Shown here one piece after another: positions 1 to 7,276 of a DNA stretch of 36,899 bases (positions are counted from its first letter, which is position 1; each line of letters opens with the position of its first letter). The notes below the pieces were generated by a model. It searched no databases and was not told where the DNA came from. It saw nothing but the letters and a program-made list of their open reading frames with translations. Made by a program: the position numbers and the translations under genes. This DNA is from Peptostreptococcus sp. MV1 (GTDB taxonomy: Bacteria; Bacillota; Clostridia; Peptostreptococcales; Peptostreptococcaceae), in NCBI RefSeq assembly GCF_000758885.1, contig NZ_JRNB01000093.1:1-36899 (forward strand), in the 5' to 3' direction.

Positions 1-18
1 CTGTCGCATAAATTTCGG

Positions 19-84
19 ATTTTATTCATCAACGCTAGTTGACAAAGAACCATTTTATTCATCAACGCTAGTTGAGAAAGAACC
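19..84. repeat. Two head-to-tail 33-bp repeats (possible IS-end remnant)
   Basis: Positions 19-51 and 52-84 are the same 33-bp unit with one mismatch (GACAAAG against GAGAAAG). Read on the minus strand each unit begins GGTTCTTTGTCAACTAGCG, which resembles the terminal inverted repeats of ISL3-family elements as I remember them. Each unit also contains the short dyad TCAAC-GCTA-GTTGA. There is no spacer between units and the sequence to the left is outside the window, so more units or a whole element could lie there. Confidence 0.6.
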
Positions 85-126
85 ATAAAAATAAAAGAAA
101 AAAATAAAAACATTGCCAAAACATTG

Positions 127-151
127 CCAGCTAGGGTATTACCCTAGCTGG
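127..151 (-). terminator. Rho-independent terminator of nox
   Basis: A perfect 11-bp stem (127-137 pairing with 141-151) with a 3-nt loop lies 17 bases downstream of the NADH oxidase stop codon. On the minus strand it is followed by a T-rich stretch (TTTTGGCAATGTTTTTA). The stem is perfect, but the first T run begins a few bases after it. Confidence 0.75.
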
Positions 152-168
152 AAGTGTTGATATATCTA

Positions 169-1506
169 TTATTTAGCGCCTAAAGCTGCCATTGTAATGT
201 AGTTATATGGCTGGTTGAAGTGAGGTAGGAAGAATATATCTAATAGAGCAAGTCTATCTATAGTTACCTTCTCCTGGATAGCTAATGAGAACATATGGAT
301 ACCCATTGACATATCGTATTCAGATGCCATCTGAGCACCTAGAACCACTCTTGTATTCTTGTCATATACTATTCTTATCTTAACATCTGGATTAGTTGTT
401 TCGATAAATCCTGGCTTCTGAGTATCTTCAAAGTCAGTGTATTCAACTTCGATACCAAGCTTTTCAGCCTTAGCAACAGTTATACCTGTAGAAACCATCT
501 TTAGGTTATATATACAAATACCATTTGATCCCTGAACACCAATTGATTCGATTTCAGTACCAGCAGCATTGTGAGCACCTACGATACCACTTCTAACAGC
601 ATTTGTAGCAAGAGCTATATAGTTAGTGTTGTCTATTGTATTATCGAATACAGTAGCACAGTCACCTATAGCGTAAACGTCCTTCATACTTGTTTCCTGC
701 TTCTTGTTAACTAGGTATGAACCGTTTCTGAATAATTCCAATTTATCCTTACCTAGAGCGTTGTTTGGTCTGAATCCTATTGATAGGATAACCATATCAG
801 CCTTTATTTCCTTCTTGTCAGTTACTACTGAAGAAACTCTTCCGTCAGTTCCCTTAATTTCCTGAACTGCCTGGCCGAATTCAAGATTTATGTTATGGCT
901 AGCAAGATTTTCTCTCATCAAGCTAGTAAATGGTTCGTCATAGTAAGATGGTAGACAAGTATCAGCGATATCAACCATTGTTACAGTCTTTCCTAATCTT
1001 TCAAATGCTTCTGCTAATTCAACACCTATATAACCAGCACCAACAACAACTATGTCCTTGATTTCAGGATTTTTTAGTTTCTTTATAACTTCTTCAGCGT
1101 TCTGGTATAATTTAACCTGCTGTACGTTTTCTAAATCCTTACCAGGTATATTTGGTATAATTGGAAGAGAACCTGTAGCTAATATGATCTTGTCATATGT
1201 ATCTTCTATTTCTGTACCGTCTTTTAATCTAACAAATACCTTCTTAGCATCAAAGTCGATATCATGTACATCAGCTTCCATGTGTACTGTAGCACCCATA
1301 GCTTCTAACTGAGCCTTATCAGCATAGAATAAACCATCTGGCTTAGAAATCTGCTTACCTATCCAAAGTGCCATACCACAACCTAGGAAAGAAATGTTAT
1401 TGTTCCTGTCATATACTACCAATTCATGTTCTGGGTAGTTACTTAAAATTGTTCTAATTGTCGCTGTACCAGCGTGATTTGCTCCTACTACTATAATCTT
1501 ACTCAT
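169..1506 (-). CDS. nox: NADH oxidase, CoA-disulfide reductase-like flavoprotein
   Basis: FAD-dependent pyridine nucleotide-disulfide oxidoreductase of the Nox class, which reduces O2 with NADH (typically to water) in the cytoplasm. The 445-residue length is normal. Visible are the N-terminal FAD-binding segment [10 protein letters not shown] (about 6-15), the single redox cysteine in SFLGCG (Cys43), a second nucleotide-binding motif GAGYIGVE (156-163), and the FAD motif YAIGDCA near 280. I chose ATG 1506 over the in-frame ATG 1518 because GGAGGT lies just upstream of it. It is a stand-alone gene with its own terminator and is the host side of the prophage junction. In an anaerobe it would serve in oxygen tolerance. 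The related CoA-disulfide reductases share this layout, so the exact substrate is inferred. Confidence 0.93.
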   Translation of the reverse strand: MSKIIVVGANHAGTATIRTILSNYPEHELVVYDRNNNISFLGCGMALWIGKQISKPDGLFYADKAQLEAMGATVHMEADVHDIDFDAKKVFVRLKDGTEIEDTYDKIILATGSLPIIPNIPGKDLENVQQVKLYQNAEEVIKKLKNPEIKDIVVVGAGYIGVELAEAFERLGKTVTMVDIADTCLPSYYDEPFTSLMRENLASHNINLEFGQAVQEIKGTDGRVSSVVTDKKEIKADMVILSIGFRPNNALGKDKLELFRNGSYLVNKKQETSMKDVYAIGDCATVFDNTIDNTNYIALATNAVRSGIVGAHNAAGTEIESIGVQGSNGICIYNLKMVSTGITVAKAEKLGIEVEYTDFEDTQKPGFIETTNPDVKIRIVYDKNTRVVLGAQMASEYDMSMGIHMFSLAIQEKVTIDRLALLDIFFLPHFNQPYNYITMAALGAK

Positions 1507-2075
1507 AATTACCTCCATAATGTTTGTGAACTAGTATCCTACTTATAAGGATACTGTGGGTTACCATAATTTAATTTGAATTTTATCTTTATTGACGTCA
1601 AATTTTTATCACGTTATAGATTTACCCTGCGAACTGTTTTCATAAACACATTTTTTGAAAAAAATTTATATTTTTTTTGGTAGATATGCATTGATAGGGT
1701 TTAAAGCCTTGAAATTAAAGGGATGTAGAAATTATTTTTTTTGAGAAAAAATATGATTTTTGTGATTTTTTTGTTATATTTGTTTTATGTGATAGACTTT
1801 AATAGATTTATAGGGAAGTCCTTGTGGATTTGTAGAGATTAGAAAAATGTCTTGCATAACTATTAATTGAGTCTCCCCTATGTTTATCGAATAAATCACC
1901 TATACAATTATTAAGAATTTTTAAAAAATTCTAATGAAAAATATCATAAACACCATGCATATTAAATACACCCCTTATAAACATTGAAATGGCGTATCTA
2001 AAACTTTTAAGACTAAATGTTATTATATGCTTTAGATACGCTGTATTTTGCTTCAAGGGACAAGCGAGGGACAAA
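1507..2075. other. AT-rich intergenic host/prophage junction, no gene seen
   Basis: I see no convincing gene here. The nox leader contains an 8-bp inverted repeat (1533-1540 with 1548-1555) between the coding start and an upstream TTGACG on the minus strand, which could be part of its promoter. The middle (1650-1800) is rich in A and T runs. The right part, next to the integrase 3' end, is where a left attachment site would be expected. Without the right prophage end no core duplication can be recognised. Confidence 0.6.
1992..2041. repeat. Long stem-loop beside integrase 3' end
   Basis: An 11-bp perfect inverted repeat, GCGTATCTAAA (1992-2002) and TTTAGATACGC (2031-2041), encloses 28 nt. 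It lies 35 bp downstream of the integrase stop. It could terminate integrase transcription, although no clear T run follows on the minus strand, or it could be part of the attachment region. Two close copies of GGGACAA lie between it and the integrase stop and could be arm-type sites. The role is inferred. Confidence 0.5.
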
Positions 2076-3167
2076 CTATAAAATATCTAGGGTCTTAAAG
2101 TAATCTTGTTCTTGTTGTTTCATTTTACTTGTTACCTTGATGTATATATTAAGGGTCGTCTTGTCGTCCTGATGGCCTAGTCGAGCTTGTATATAGTTAA
2201 GTGGCACACCTTGTTCAGCCAGTAGCGAAGCACAAGTTTTCCTAAATAGGTGGGTCTTAGGGCTAAAGTTATTCTTACTCAAAATATATCTAGCTGTTGG
2301 AAGTAAGTAGGGGTTACCATTTTGATTACAAAATAGAAAATCGCTACTCACACCATAAATTCTTTTTAAAAACTGGGCTTCTTTTTTAATTTGAATTACC
2401 CGACGATTTATACCTAAGTCGTCAATTGTTTTTTCAGTTTTCGGGGTATTTATAGACCCGTTAAACGAACGCTTATAAATATGGACTATCTGCCTGTCGT
2501 CGTCGATATCATCATCTGATAAGGCTGTTATTTCACTCCAACGCTTACCTAGTAGGGTTTGGGTTTCTAATATTAATCTCAGCATTTGACTGTTAAAGTC
2601 CTTGTTATTCGACAAAGTGTTAAATATTCCTGTCAACTCCTCACGTTCGTAGTAGTCCTTATTGTCCTGGTCGCTTATAATTTCGTCTAGGGTCTTACGT
2701 TTCTTAACATCACGCTTAATAAATCTAGCTAAATCCTTTTCAATTAACTCATTCTCATAGGCCCATCTAAGTATTATTTTAATTGTTGTTTTATTGCTAT
2801 CATTTTCCATACGACAGTTAATGTATGTTGGTGTTAAATTGCTTACTAGTGTATTTTCTCCAATTAATCTTACCACCTTACCAACTAATTTACATCTGAC
2901 GAGATAGGTAGAGTCAATTTTTAAATACTCTTTAGCAGATGTTAAGTATAAATCAGCTAACTGGCTAAAGGTTAATTGAGTAGTGGGAGAATATCTCTTA
3001 TTTAAAATATTGTCTATTTTGCTATTTAATTCTTTCTGGGCCAGCTTTTCTATATGACGATTATTTTTTTCATAAGTAACCGTTACAGACTTCCACTTGT
3101 CAGTAAGTGGGTCTTTGTATTTTTCACGATATTTATATTTACCATTTTTTAATTTTTCGATATTCAT
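2076..3167 (-). CDS. int: Phage tyrosine recombinase (integrase)
   Basis: Site-specific tyrosine recombinase expected to integrate and excise the prophage. The 363-residue length is typical of phage and Tn916-type integrases. The N-terminus (about 5-50, KYKYREKYKDPLTDKWKS) looks like an arm-site-binding domain, 65-150 like a SAM-like core-binding domain, and the C-terminus is catalytic. Catalytic residues are visible: Arg209 in GKRWSEI, HLFR (His306, Arg309), LGHQ (His332) and nucleophile Tyr342 in LNIYIKV. The ATG has a GAGGAG site upstream. It is the last gene of the leftward lysogeny cassette and lies next to the host junction. A dyad and a long iteron block lie upstream of its start. Confidence 0.95.
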   Translation of the reverse strand: MNIEKLKNGKYKYREKYKDPLTDKWKSVTVTYEKNNRHIEKLAQKELNSKIDNILNKRYSPTTQLTFSQLADLYLTSAKEYLKIDSTYLVRCKLVGKVVRLIGENTLVSNLTPTYINCRMENDSNKTTIKIILRWAYENELIEKDLARFIKRDVKKRKTLDEIISDQDNKDYYEREELTGIFNTLSNNKDFNSQMLRLILETQTLLGKRWSEITALSDDDIDDDRQIVHIYKRSFNGSINTPKTEKTIDDLGINRRVIQIKKEAQFLKRIYGVSSDFLFCNQNGNPYLLPTARYILSKNNFSPKTHLFRKTCASLLAEQGVPLNYIQARLGHQDDKTTLNIYIKVTSKMKQQEQDYFKTLDIL

Positions 3168-3214
3168 AATTTATAACTCCTCTCTATGTCGTTTTGACGT
3201 GATGTACGCCGTTA

Positions 3215-3231
3215 TTAGCGTTTTTACGCTA
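3215..3231. promoter_or_regulatory. Operator-like dyad upstream of int
   Basis: TTAGCG, six bases, then CGCTA form a dyad 48 bp upstream of the integrase start. The left arm with its flank (ATTAGCGTTTT) also occurs in the repressor control region at 6326-6336, and a similar dyad sits at 12044-12061. A second small dyad, CTTGAT/ATCAAG (3235-3253), lies directly beside it. Binding by the prophage repressor is a hypothesis. Confidence 0.4.
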
Positions 3232-3420
3232 CTACTTGATAAAAGTAATCAAGAATAACTATAAAACGCCTTATAGACCCTTTTAAATCGATTTTATCGC
3301 TATTGCTATATATTTAGTTCCCTACATATCCAAAATAATAATTTACGTGTGAAGTTGGGTGTAGTTTTGAATTATCCATTCTCAATGAGAACAACAGAGA
3401 TACTATATTCAAAAAGTTGA

Positions 3421-3772
3421 ACATAACAAAATAACAAAAACTTTTCCAACTCTTATATATATTTATTTTTATATATATTTTTTCTTATATATTATATATA
3501 TTTATATATTTCTATAGAAATAAGTAATATTTTTGTTATTATGTTATAAATAGTAAAATAATATAGTATTTCCAATGCTTGTAAAAAATCAGGTATAACA
3601 AAAACATAACAAAAACAGGGTAAATCTTAACAAAAACTCATATTTTGAGGGTAGTTTTTGTTATAAAAATTGACCTGATGAACAGAAAAAAAGTAAAAAA
3701 TATATTTTTATTTTTTTCAGTTTTTGTTAGAGATTGGTTTTTGTTATAGTTTTTGTTATTTTTGTTTTAGTT
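3421..3772. repeat. Iteron-rich AT block, copy 1 (non-coding)
   Basis: Most of the gene-free stretch 3168-3938 is this block. It carries about ten copies of ATAACAAAAAC or its reverse complement, in both orientations, flanking a very A+T-rich core (TATATA runs, 3451-3520). The core is a reverse-complement relative of 22261-22420: 3523-3547 (25 nt) matches 22293-22317 exactly inverted, and 3447-3466 (20 nt) matches 22374-22393 exactly inverted. A further 27 nt (3598-3624) matches 22090-22116 in direct orientation. No coding capacity is seen. Candidate roles are replication origin, regulator binding site or promoter region for int. Confidence 0.8.
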
Positions 3773-3938
3773 TAAAACGACCCTTAAAAACAACTTATTT
3801 TGACAAGTATATTTGTCGTAATTGCCGAATGATTTTAAGTTGAGTTGTTTTTATTATTCGTAAATACTACTCATATTTTTAATCAAAATAGCATTATTCT
3901 TAAGAGTCCCTAAGTACATTACATGATATTTGGATAAA

Positions 3939-4325
3939 CTAAGTATTTTGGTACATTTTTAAGGCTAATTGATATGTTAAATCGATTGAGAAAATAAGTA
4001 TTTTTTGGGTGTTTTTATCTAATTTTTGACCGTTAATTTTAACATTTGGATATTGTATATTTATCTTAGTCTGATTAAATATTTTTTCAACATCTAGTAA
4101 CCTTTCACCTGGTATATTTTCCACTAATCGACCCTCTACAAGTTCATCGATTTTAATACTTAGTGCATTACATATTTTAACCACATTGGATATATTGGCC
4201 GTCATAATTCCATTTTTCAAAATCGTGGATAAGGTGGAATAAGGTAGGCCAATGTTAAAAGTAAATTCTCTAAGCGAGCCATATTTTAGTATTATAAGCT
4301 CACGCAGTTGGTTTTCAATAGTCAT
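3939..4325 (-). CDS. Small HTH (XRE-like) protein of the lysogeny cassette
   Basis: A 128-residue protein. Residues 1-60 fit a Cro/CI-type helix-turn-helix (LREFTFNIGLPYSTLSTILKN with a following recognition-helix pattern, then ALSIKIDELVEG, the usual XRE ending). The remaining ~65 residues are unassigned and could be for dimerisation. The ATG is preceded by AAGGTAGGTGAT. It is 8 bp downstream of the nuclease gene and so probably in one leftward transcript with the repressor, ImmA-like and nuclease genes. It may be a second regulator, for instance of integrase or of the iteron block that follows it. The HTH call is fairly secure; the role is unknown. Confidence 0.75.
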   Translation of the reverse strand: MTIENQLRELIILKYGSLREFTFNIGLPYSTLSTILKNGIMTANISNVVKICNALSIKIDELVEGRLVENIPGERLLDVEKIFNQTKINIQYPNVKINGQKLDKNTQKILIFSIDLTYQLALKMYQNT

Positions 4326-4333
4326 ATTATCAC

Positions 4334-5332
4334 CTACCTTTCAGCACGTATATAACCAGCATCTATCGCTTCTTGTTCTGTATCAAAGTATACTACGTTG
4401 TTCTCGCTTATTTTGTTGTAGGACCTCCCACCTGGAACATGATATTTCATCGAGTTTCTATTGCCTTTTATTTTTCCATTTTCTGTTGTATCAGCAGTAT
4501 ATTCACGCCTACTGGATTCAGTTTTAGCTGGTTGTGTAGATTGTTTTGGTTCTATGTTTTCATTAGCCCACAATCCTGTATTATGTTCCCTTGCATCACG
4601 TTGTAGACGAGTAAATAGATTACTATATTTACTATCAGGCTGGTAAGTATAAGCTTGTGCGTAGCCTTCTTTCACTAAGATAGCATTGTACATATTATTA
4701 ATTATCTCTTCCTCGCTAGGCTCATTAGATGATGGCCTAGAAAGCCATATATAGCGAAGTAGTCTACCGTACTTGTCTGTTTCAGATACGTCTTTTTGCA
4801 AGTAAACAGTTTTATTACTTAGCGACTTCTTAGTAAAGTTACTAGCTTCTTTACCGTAGTATTCAACTGGTTTATTAGGGTGAACAGTCTCGGGAGTATC
4901 TACACCTATCATTCTGATTTTATATTTTTGACCATTAAATAATACGTGGATAGTATCACCGTCAACAACTCTAATTACTTTGGCTTCGTCAAAGGTGTTA
5001 TTTGTTGTTGGTTCTACTTTCTTAATTTCTTTCTTAGGTTCTACCTTCTTCTCATGTTCTACCTTCTTAGGTTCATCTTTTCTAGTATTAATTTTTTTAG
5101 ATTCATCTTTTTTTGTTTTTACTTCTACAGGTTTACTACTGTTTTTAGTTGTGCTTTCAGATGCGAAAACTCCGCATCCGATGAACGACAGTATAATAAC
5201 ACCAATAAGAATTTTACAATTTTTCGAATACTTCTTTTTCTTATCGTTCTTCCTATTCTTTATAGTCAAAACACCAAAAACAATTAAAGAAATGAAAGAT
5301 ATAAAAAATACAAACGATAAAAATACAAACAT
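4334..5332 (-). CDS. Membrane-anchored staphylococcal nuclease-like protein
   Basis: Predicted thermonuclease-family DNase/RNase of 332 residues. Two hydrophobic segments (about 2-24 and 40-58) flank a lysine-rich loop, then comes a Lys/Glu/Pro-rich linker (60-110). The SNase domain (115-258) has VDGDT (124-126), Arg140 and Glu148 in YKIRMIGVDTPE, and Arg190 in KYGR, matching the catalytic Asp21, Arg35, Glu43 and Arg87 of the family. The C-terminus (288-332) resembles the small cysteine/histidine module often attached to such nucleases, but its usual cysteines are absent (HVPGGRSY). By the positive-inside rule the nuclease would face outside. ATG 5332 is preferred because AAAGGAG lies 11 nt upstream. 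It sits between repressor and integrase, where phages keep superinfection-exclusion genes. Confidence 0.88.
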   Translation of the reverse strand: MFVFLSFVFFISFISLIVFGVLTIKNRKNDKKKKYSKNCKILIGVIILSFIGCGVFASESTTKNSSKPVEVKTKKDESKKINTRKDEPKKVEHEKKVEPKKEIKKVEPTTNNTFDEAKVIRVVDGDTIHVLFNGQKYKIRMIGVDTPETVHPNKPVEYYGKEASNFTKKSLSNKTVYLQKDVSETDKYGRLLRYIWLSRPSSNEPSEEEIINNMYNAILVKEGYAQAYTYQPDSKYSNLFTRLQRDAREHNTGLWANENIEPKQSTQPAKTESSRREYTADTTENGKIKGNRNSMKYHVPGGRSYNKISENNVVYFDTEQEAIDAGYIRAER

Positions 5333-5368
5333 AATAGTACTCACTCCTTTCAAATGAACATCATAATT

Positions 5369-5971
5369 TTACATATGTACACTTATTAAATTTATTTCAT
5401 TAGTATAATGTTTAAATTTTTCCACAACACGGTCACTGTATTTTACTGACTTGTAATCAAGATCTAGATACTGATATCTAATATTCATAAATTGTTCACT
5501 AACATTAAATTTCTTTGCGAACTTCTTTGGACTTGGAAGTTGTTTTAAATTTACTATCAATGGTGCAGGTGATAGTAGATTTCTAGCAAATACATTTGCT
5601 TCTATTTCTAACACATTATTCTTAACCAATTTATTATGAGATAATACGTCGTTCGTAAAAAGATGACCTAATACGATATGACCTATCTCGTGAGCGATTG
5701 TAAAATTGATTCTTTCAGTCATTTGCGATTCGTTGTAAAAAATACAAACTTCCCCATTATTTACAAATGAAAACCCGTCACTGGAAATGCTGTATAATTT
5801 CCAATCGAATGATGTATAAGGAATTAATTTCCAATTATTTTTATCACATATATCTCTTAAATCAACTGGGTAATTAATAGTATCGTCTATGAAGTCCCCC
5901 AAAACATAATAAACAAAACCATACCTTGGGTACTTTGGAATTTTTAAATATTCATCGTAATTATAGACCAT
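5369..5971 (-). CDS. immA: ImmA/IrrE-family zinc metallopeptidase
   Basis: A 200-residue predicted metalloprotease with the gluzincin motif HEIGH (94-98) and a downstream glutamate in LEIEANVFARNLL (about 122-124), the standard ImmA/IrrE (COG2856) pattern. In ICEBs1 and many prophages this protease cleaves the neighbouring repressor to trigger induction. Its place directly downstream of the repressor gene (9 bp) supports that role here. I chose ATG 5971, with AGGAGG five bases upstream; an in-frame GTG at 5977 overlaps the ribosome site. The substrate is inferred from gene order. Confidence 0.9.
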   Translation of the reverse strand: MVYNYDEYLKIPKYPRYGFVYYVLGDFIDDTINYPVDLRDICDKNNWKLIPYTSFDWKLYSISSDGFSFVNNGEVCIFYNESQMTERINFTIAHEIGHIVLGHLFTNDVLSHNKLVKNNVLEIEANVFARNLLSPAPLIVNLKQLPSPKKFAKKFNVSEQFMNIRYQYLDLDYKSVKYSDRVVEKFKHYTNEINLISVHM

Positions 5972-5980
5972 TGACACCTC

Positions 5981-6280
5981 CTATTTACTTTTAAATACGT
6001 CAATCATGTTTAATACTGCATCTAGCTGTTCAGCAGATAAAGAAGAAGCTTTTCTAGCTATTAGTTTGCTTTTTTCGTTTTCGATAGGTTCTTCACCCGA
6101 TAAAAGATATTCTATCGATACGCCTAAAACCTTTGATACTCTATATAGTTTGTCAGCTGATGGAATTGAATTTTCCCATCGTCGAATTGTACCATTTCCG
6201 AGATTTGCTTTTCTTTCAATTTCAGCAACAGATAAACCTTTGAGAGTAGCTAAATGTTGAACTCTTTCTAATAGATTCAA
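5981..6280 (-). CDS. CI-like XRE repressor
   Basis: A 99-residue repressor with an N-terminal HTH (about 5-60: LKGLSVAEIERKANLGNGTIRRWEN... VSKVLGVSIEYLLSG) and a short C-terminus. This is the compact ImmR type, cleaved by a partner ImmA rather than by RecA-stimulated self-cleavage. The start codon is TTG (6278-6280), eight bases after a very strong AAAGGAGG site; no in-frame ATG fits. It is first in the leftward lysogeny operon and divergent from the Cro-like gene. It probably represses the rightward promoter and regulates itself through the palindrome at its own leader. Confidence 0.9.
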   Translation of the reverse strand: MNLLERVQHLATLKGLSVAEIERKANLGNGTIRRWENSIPSADKLYRVSKVLGVSIEYLLSGEEPIENEKSKLIARKASSLSAEQLDAVLNMIDVFKSK

Positions 6281-6301
6281 ATGTAATACCTCCTTTTTAA
6301 A

Positions 6302-6389
6302 AAATTAGCTAATTTGCTATTGACAATTAGCGTTTTATCCATTATACTTAGTTCATAAGCTAAAAAGAAAGCACAAAAAAACGCTAATT
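6302..6389. promoter_or_regulatory. Divergent repressor/early promoter and operators
   Basis: The rightward promoter is TTGACA (6320-6325), a 17-bp spacer, then TATACT (6343-6348). A leftward -10 TATAAT (plus-strand 6341-6346) overlaps it, with a weak -35 TTCTTT 17 bp away. Operator-like elements are a 14-bp palindrome AAATTAGCTAATTT (6302-6315) at the repressor leader and a 12-bp inverted pair, AATTAGCGTTTT (6325-6336) and AAAACGCTAATT (6378-6389). This is the immunity switch. Another possible rightward promoter (TTGTGT then TATACA) lies near 6445-6475. Confidence 0.75.
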
Positions 6390-6534
6390 ATATCAATAAA
6401 AAAATAAATCATTCATAACTTCGCCAAAAGTTTTGTTATTTATTTGTGTGCTTATATATTAGCATATTATACATTATAAGTCAATAATGTTCTAAGAAAA
6501 TTTACACATTATAAAAAAAGGGGGGGTGAGAACA

Positions 6535-6705
6535 GTGGACTTTAAGATTAAAGTGAGAACGGCTTTGCTGGAACAAAATAAATCTATGAAACAGTTATCT
6601 GAAGAACTTGGAATATCACAAGCGTATTTATCAGACATTGTTAACGGCAATCGTAAGGCCGACCATTATCGAGAAAGAATAATGAATATCTTAAAAATCA
6701 ATTAG
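6535..6705 (+). CDS. Cro-like small HTH protein
   Basis: A 56-residue protein starting with GTG, eight bases after a GGGGGGTGA ribosome site. It consists almost wholly of an XRE helix-turn-helix: KSMKQLSEELGISQAYLSDIVNG, with the recognition helix in SQAYLSDI. It is the first gene of the rightward early operon, opposite the CI-like gene, which is the Cro position. It presumably shuts off the lysogeny promoter. It could also be an accessory early regulator of the many small phage HTH types. Confidence 0.8.
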   Translation: MDFKIKVRTALLEQNKSMKQLSEELGISQAYLSDIVNGNRKADHYRERIMNILKIN

Positions 6706-6730
6706 TTAAATTAGAAAAGGAGATGTATTT

Positions 6731-6964
6731 ATGAAAGTTATCGCACGTAAAAACGGGACCGTCGAAATCGGAGATATAGTTAGTTATAAAAACTACCTCA
6801 ATGAATATATGGTTATTCCAGGGGACAAAATAGTATACTTATTAAATCTAACTACATTTGGGAGAATTAAATTAAATGATACTCAACTAGATGAGCATGT
6901 GAAAGACGGAACAGTAAAATTACTAATTAAACATGACGACATTATTATCACAGACCATGAATAA
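6731..6964 (+). CDS. Hypothetical early phage protein
   Basis: A 77-residue protein I do not recognise. It starts with ATG after AAGGAGATG. The sequence is beta-rich (MKVIARKNGTVEIGDIVSYKNYLNEYMVIPGD), suggesting a small SH3-like or OB-like barrel, without cysteines or membrane segments. It lies between the Cro-like and excisionase-like genes in the early operon. Confidence 0.65.
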   Translation: MKVIARKNGTVEIGDIVSYKNYLNEYMVIPGDKIVYLLNLTTFGRIKLNDTQLDEHVKDGTVKLLIKHDDIIITDHE

Positions 6965-6974
6965 GGTGAGTAAG

Positions 6975-7262
6975 ATGAAACGAAATACTATAATTTTACC
7001 GGACATGATAAAAAAGTCCAGCGTCCCCGATTACTTTTCAATCGGTAGGACTAGGGCAGAGGAGATATTTAATCAAGCCTGGGAAGAGGCCCAGAGAGAT
7101 GATAAAATACCAATTCAATGCACGGCCGAGTATGGAAGTCTAAAGCTAATGAGTAGAAAGGCGTACGCCTATTATCTACATTATGGTATGAGATTACAAG
7201 ACGAAGTGGCAAGAAAGAGTGTCCCACCATTTTCGGCCGTGGAGTATCAAGACTATATTTAA
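6975..7262 (+). CDS. Possible excisionase-like DNA-binding protein
   Basis: A 95-residue basic protein. PDYFSIGRTRAEEIFNQAWEE (about residues 16-36) followed by YGSLKLMSRKAYAYYLHYG resembles the winged-helix layout of Tn916-type Xis proteins, where FRIGxxKLRxL is followed by a wing and a short helix. I prefer ATG 6975, placed behind AAGGTGAG; an upstream in-frame ATG (6933) lies inside the previous gene without a good ribosome site. Its place early in the rightward operon fits Xis, but the identification rests on pattern only and it may simply be a small phage HTH protein. Confidence 0.4.
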   Translation: MKRNTIILPDMIKKSSVPDYFSIGRTRAEEIFNQAWEEAQRDDKIPIQCTAEYGSLKLMSRKAYAYYLHYGMRLQDEVARKSVPPFSAVEYQDYI

Positions 7263-7276
7263 GAGGAGTAAAACAG

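Noticed and set aside
19-84. CRISPR array
   Set aside because: The two units abut without spacers and there are no cas genes.
1914-1932. Near-palindrome AGAATTTTT/AAAAATTCT as terminator
   Set aside because: A+T-only stem with a single-base loop in AT-rich DNA; too likely by chance and no GC pairs in the centre.
1507-2075. tRNA or other RNA gene as integration target
   Set aside because: I could find no cloverleaf, CCA end or TTCGA-type T-loop in this stretch on either strand.
3421-3772. CRISPR or simple microsatellite explanation for the iteron block
   Set aside because: Repeats are short, in both orientations and irregularly spaced, and the block has a homologous partner elsewhere; no spacer-like uniform units.
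4946-5357. Two plus-strand frames opposite the nuclease gene
   Set aside because: They are phenylalanine- and serine-rich antisense readings of the Lys/Glu linker region, without ribosome sites.
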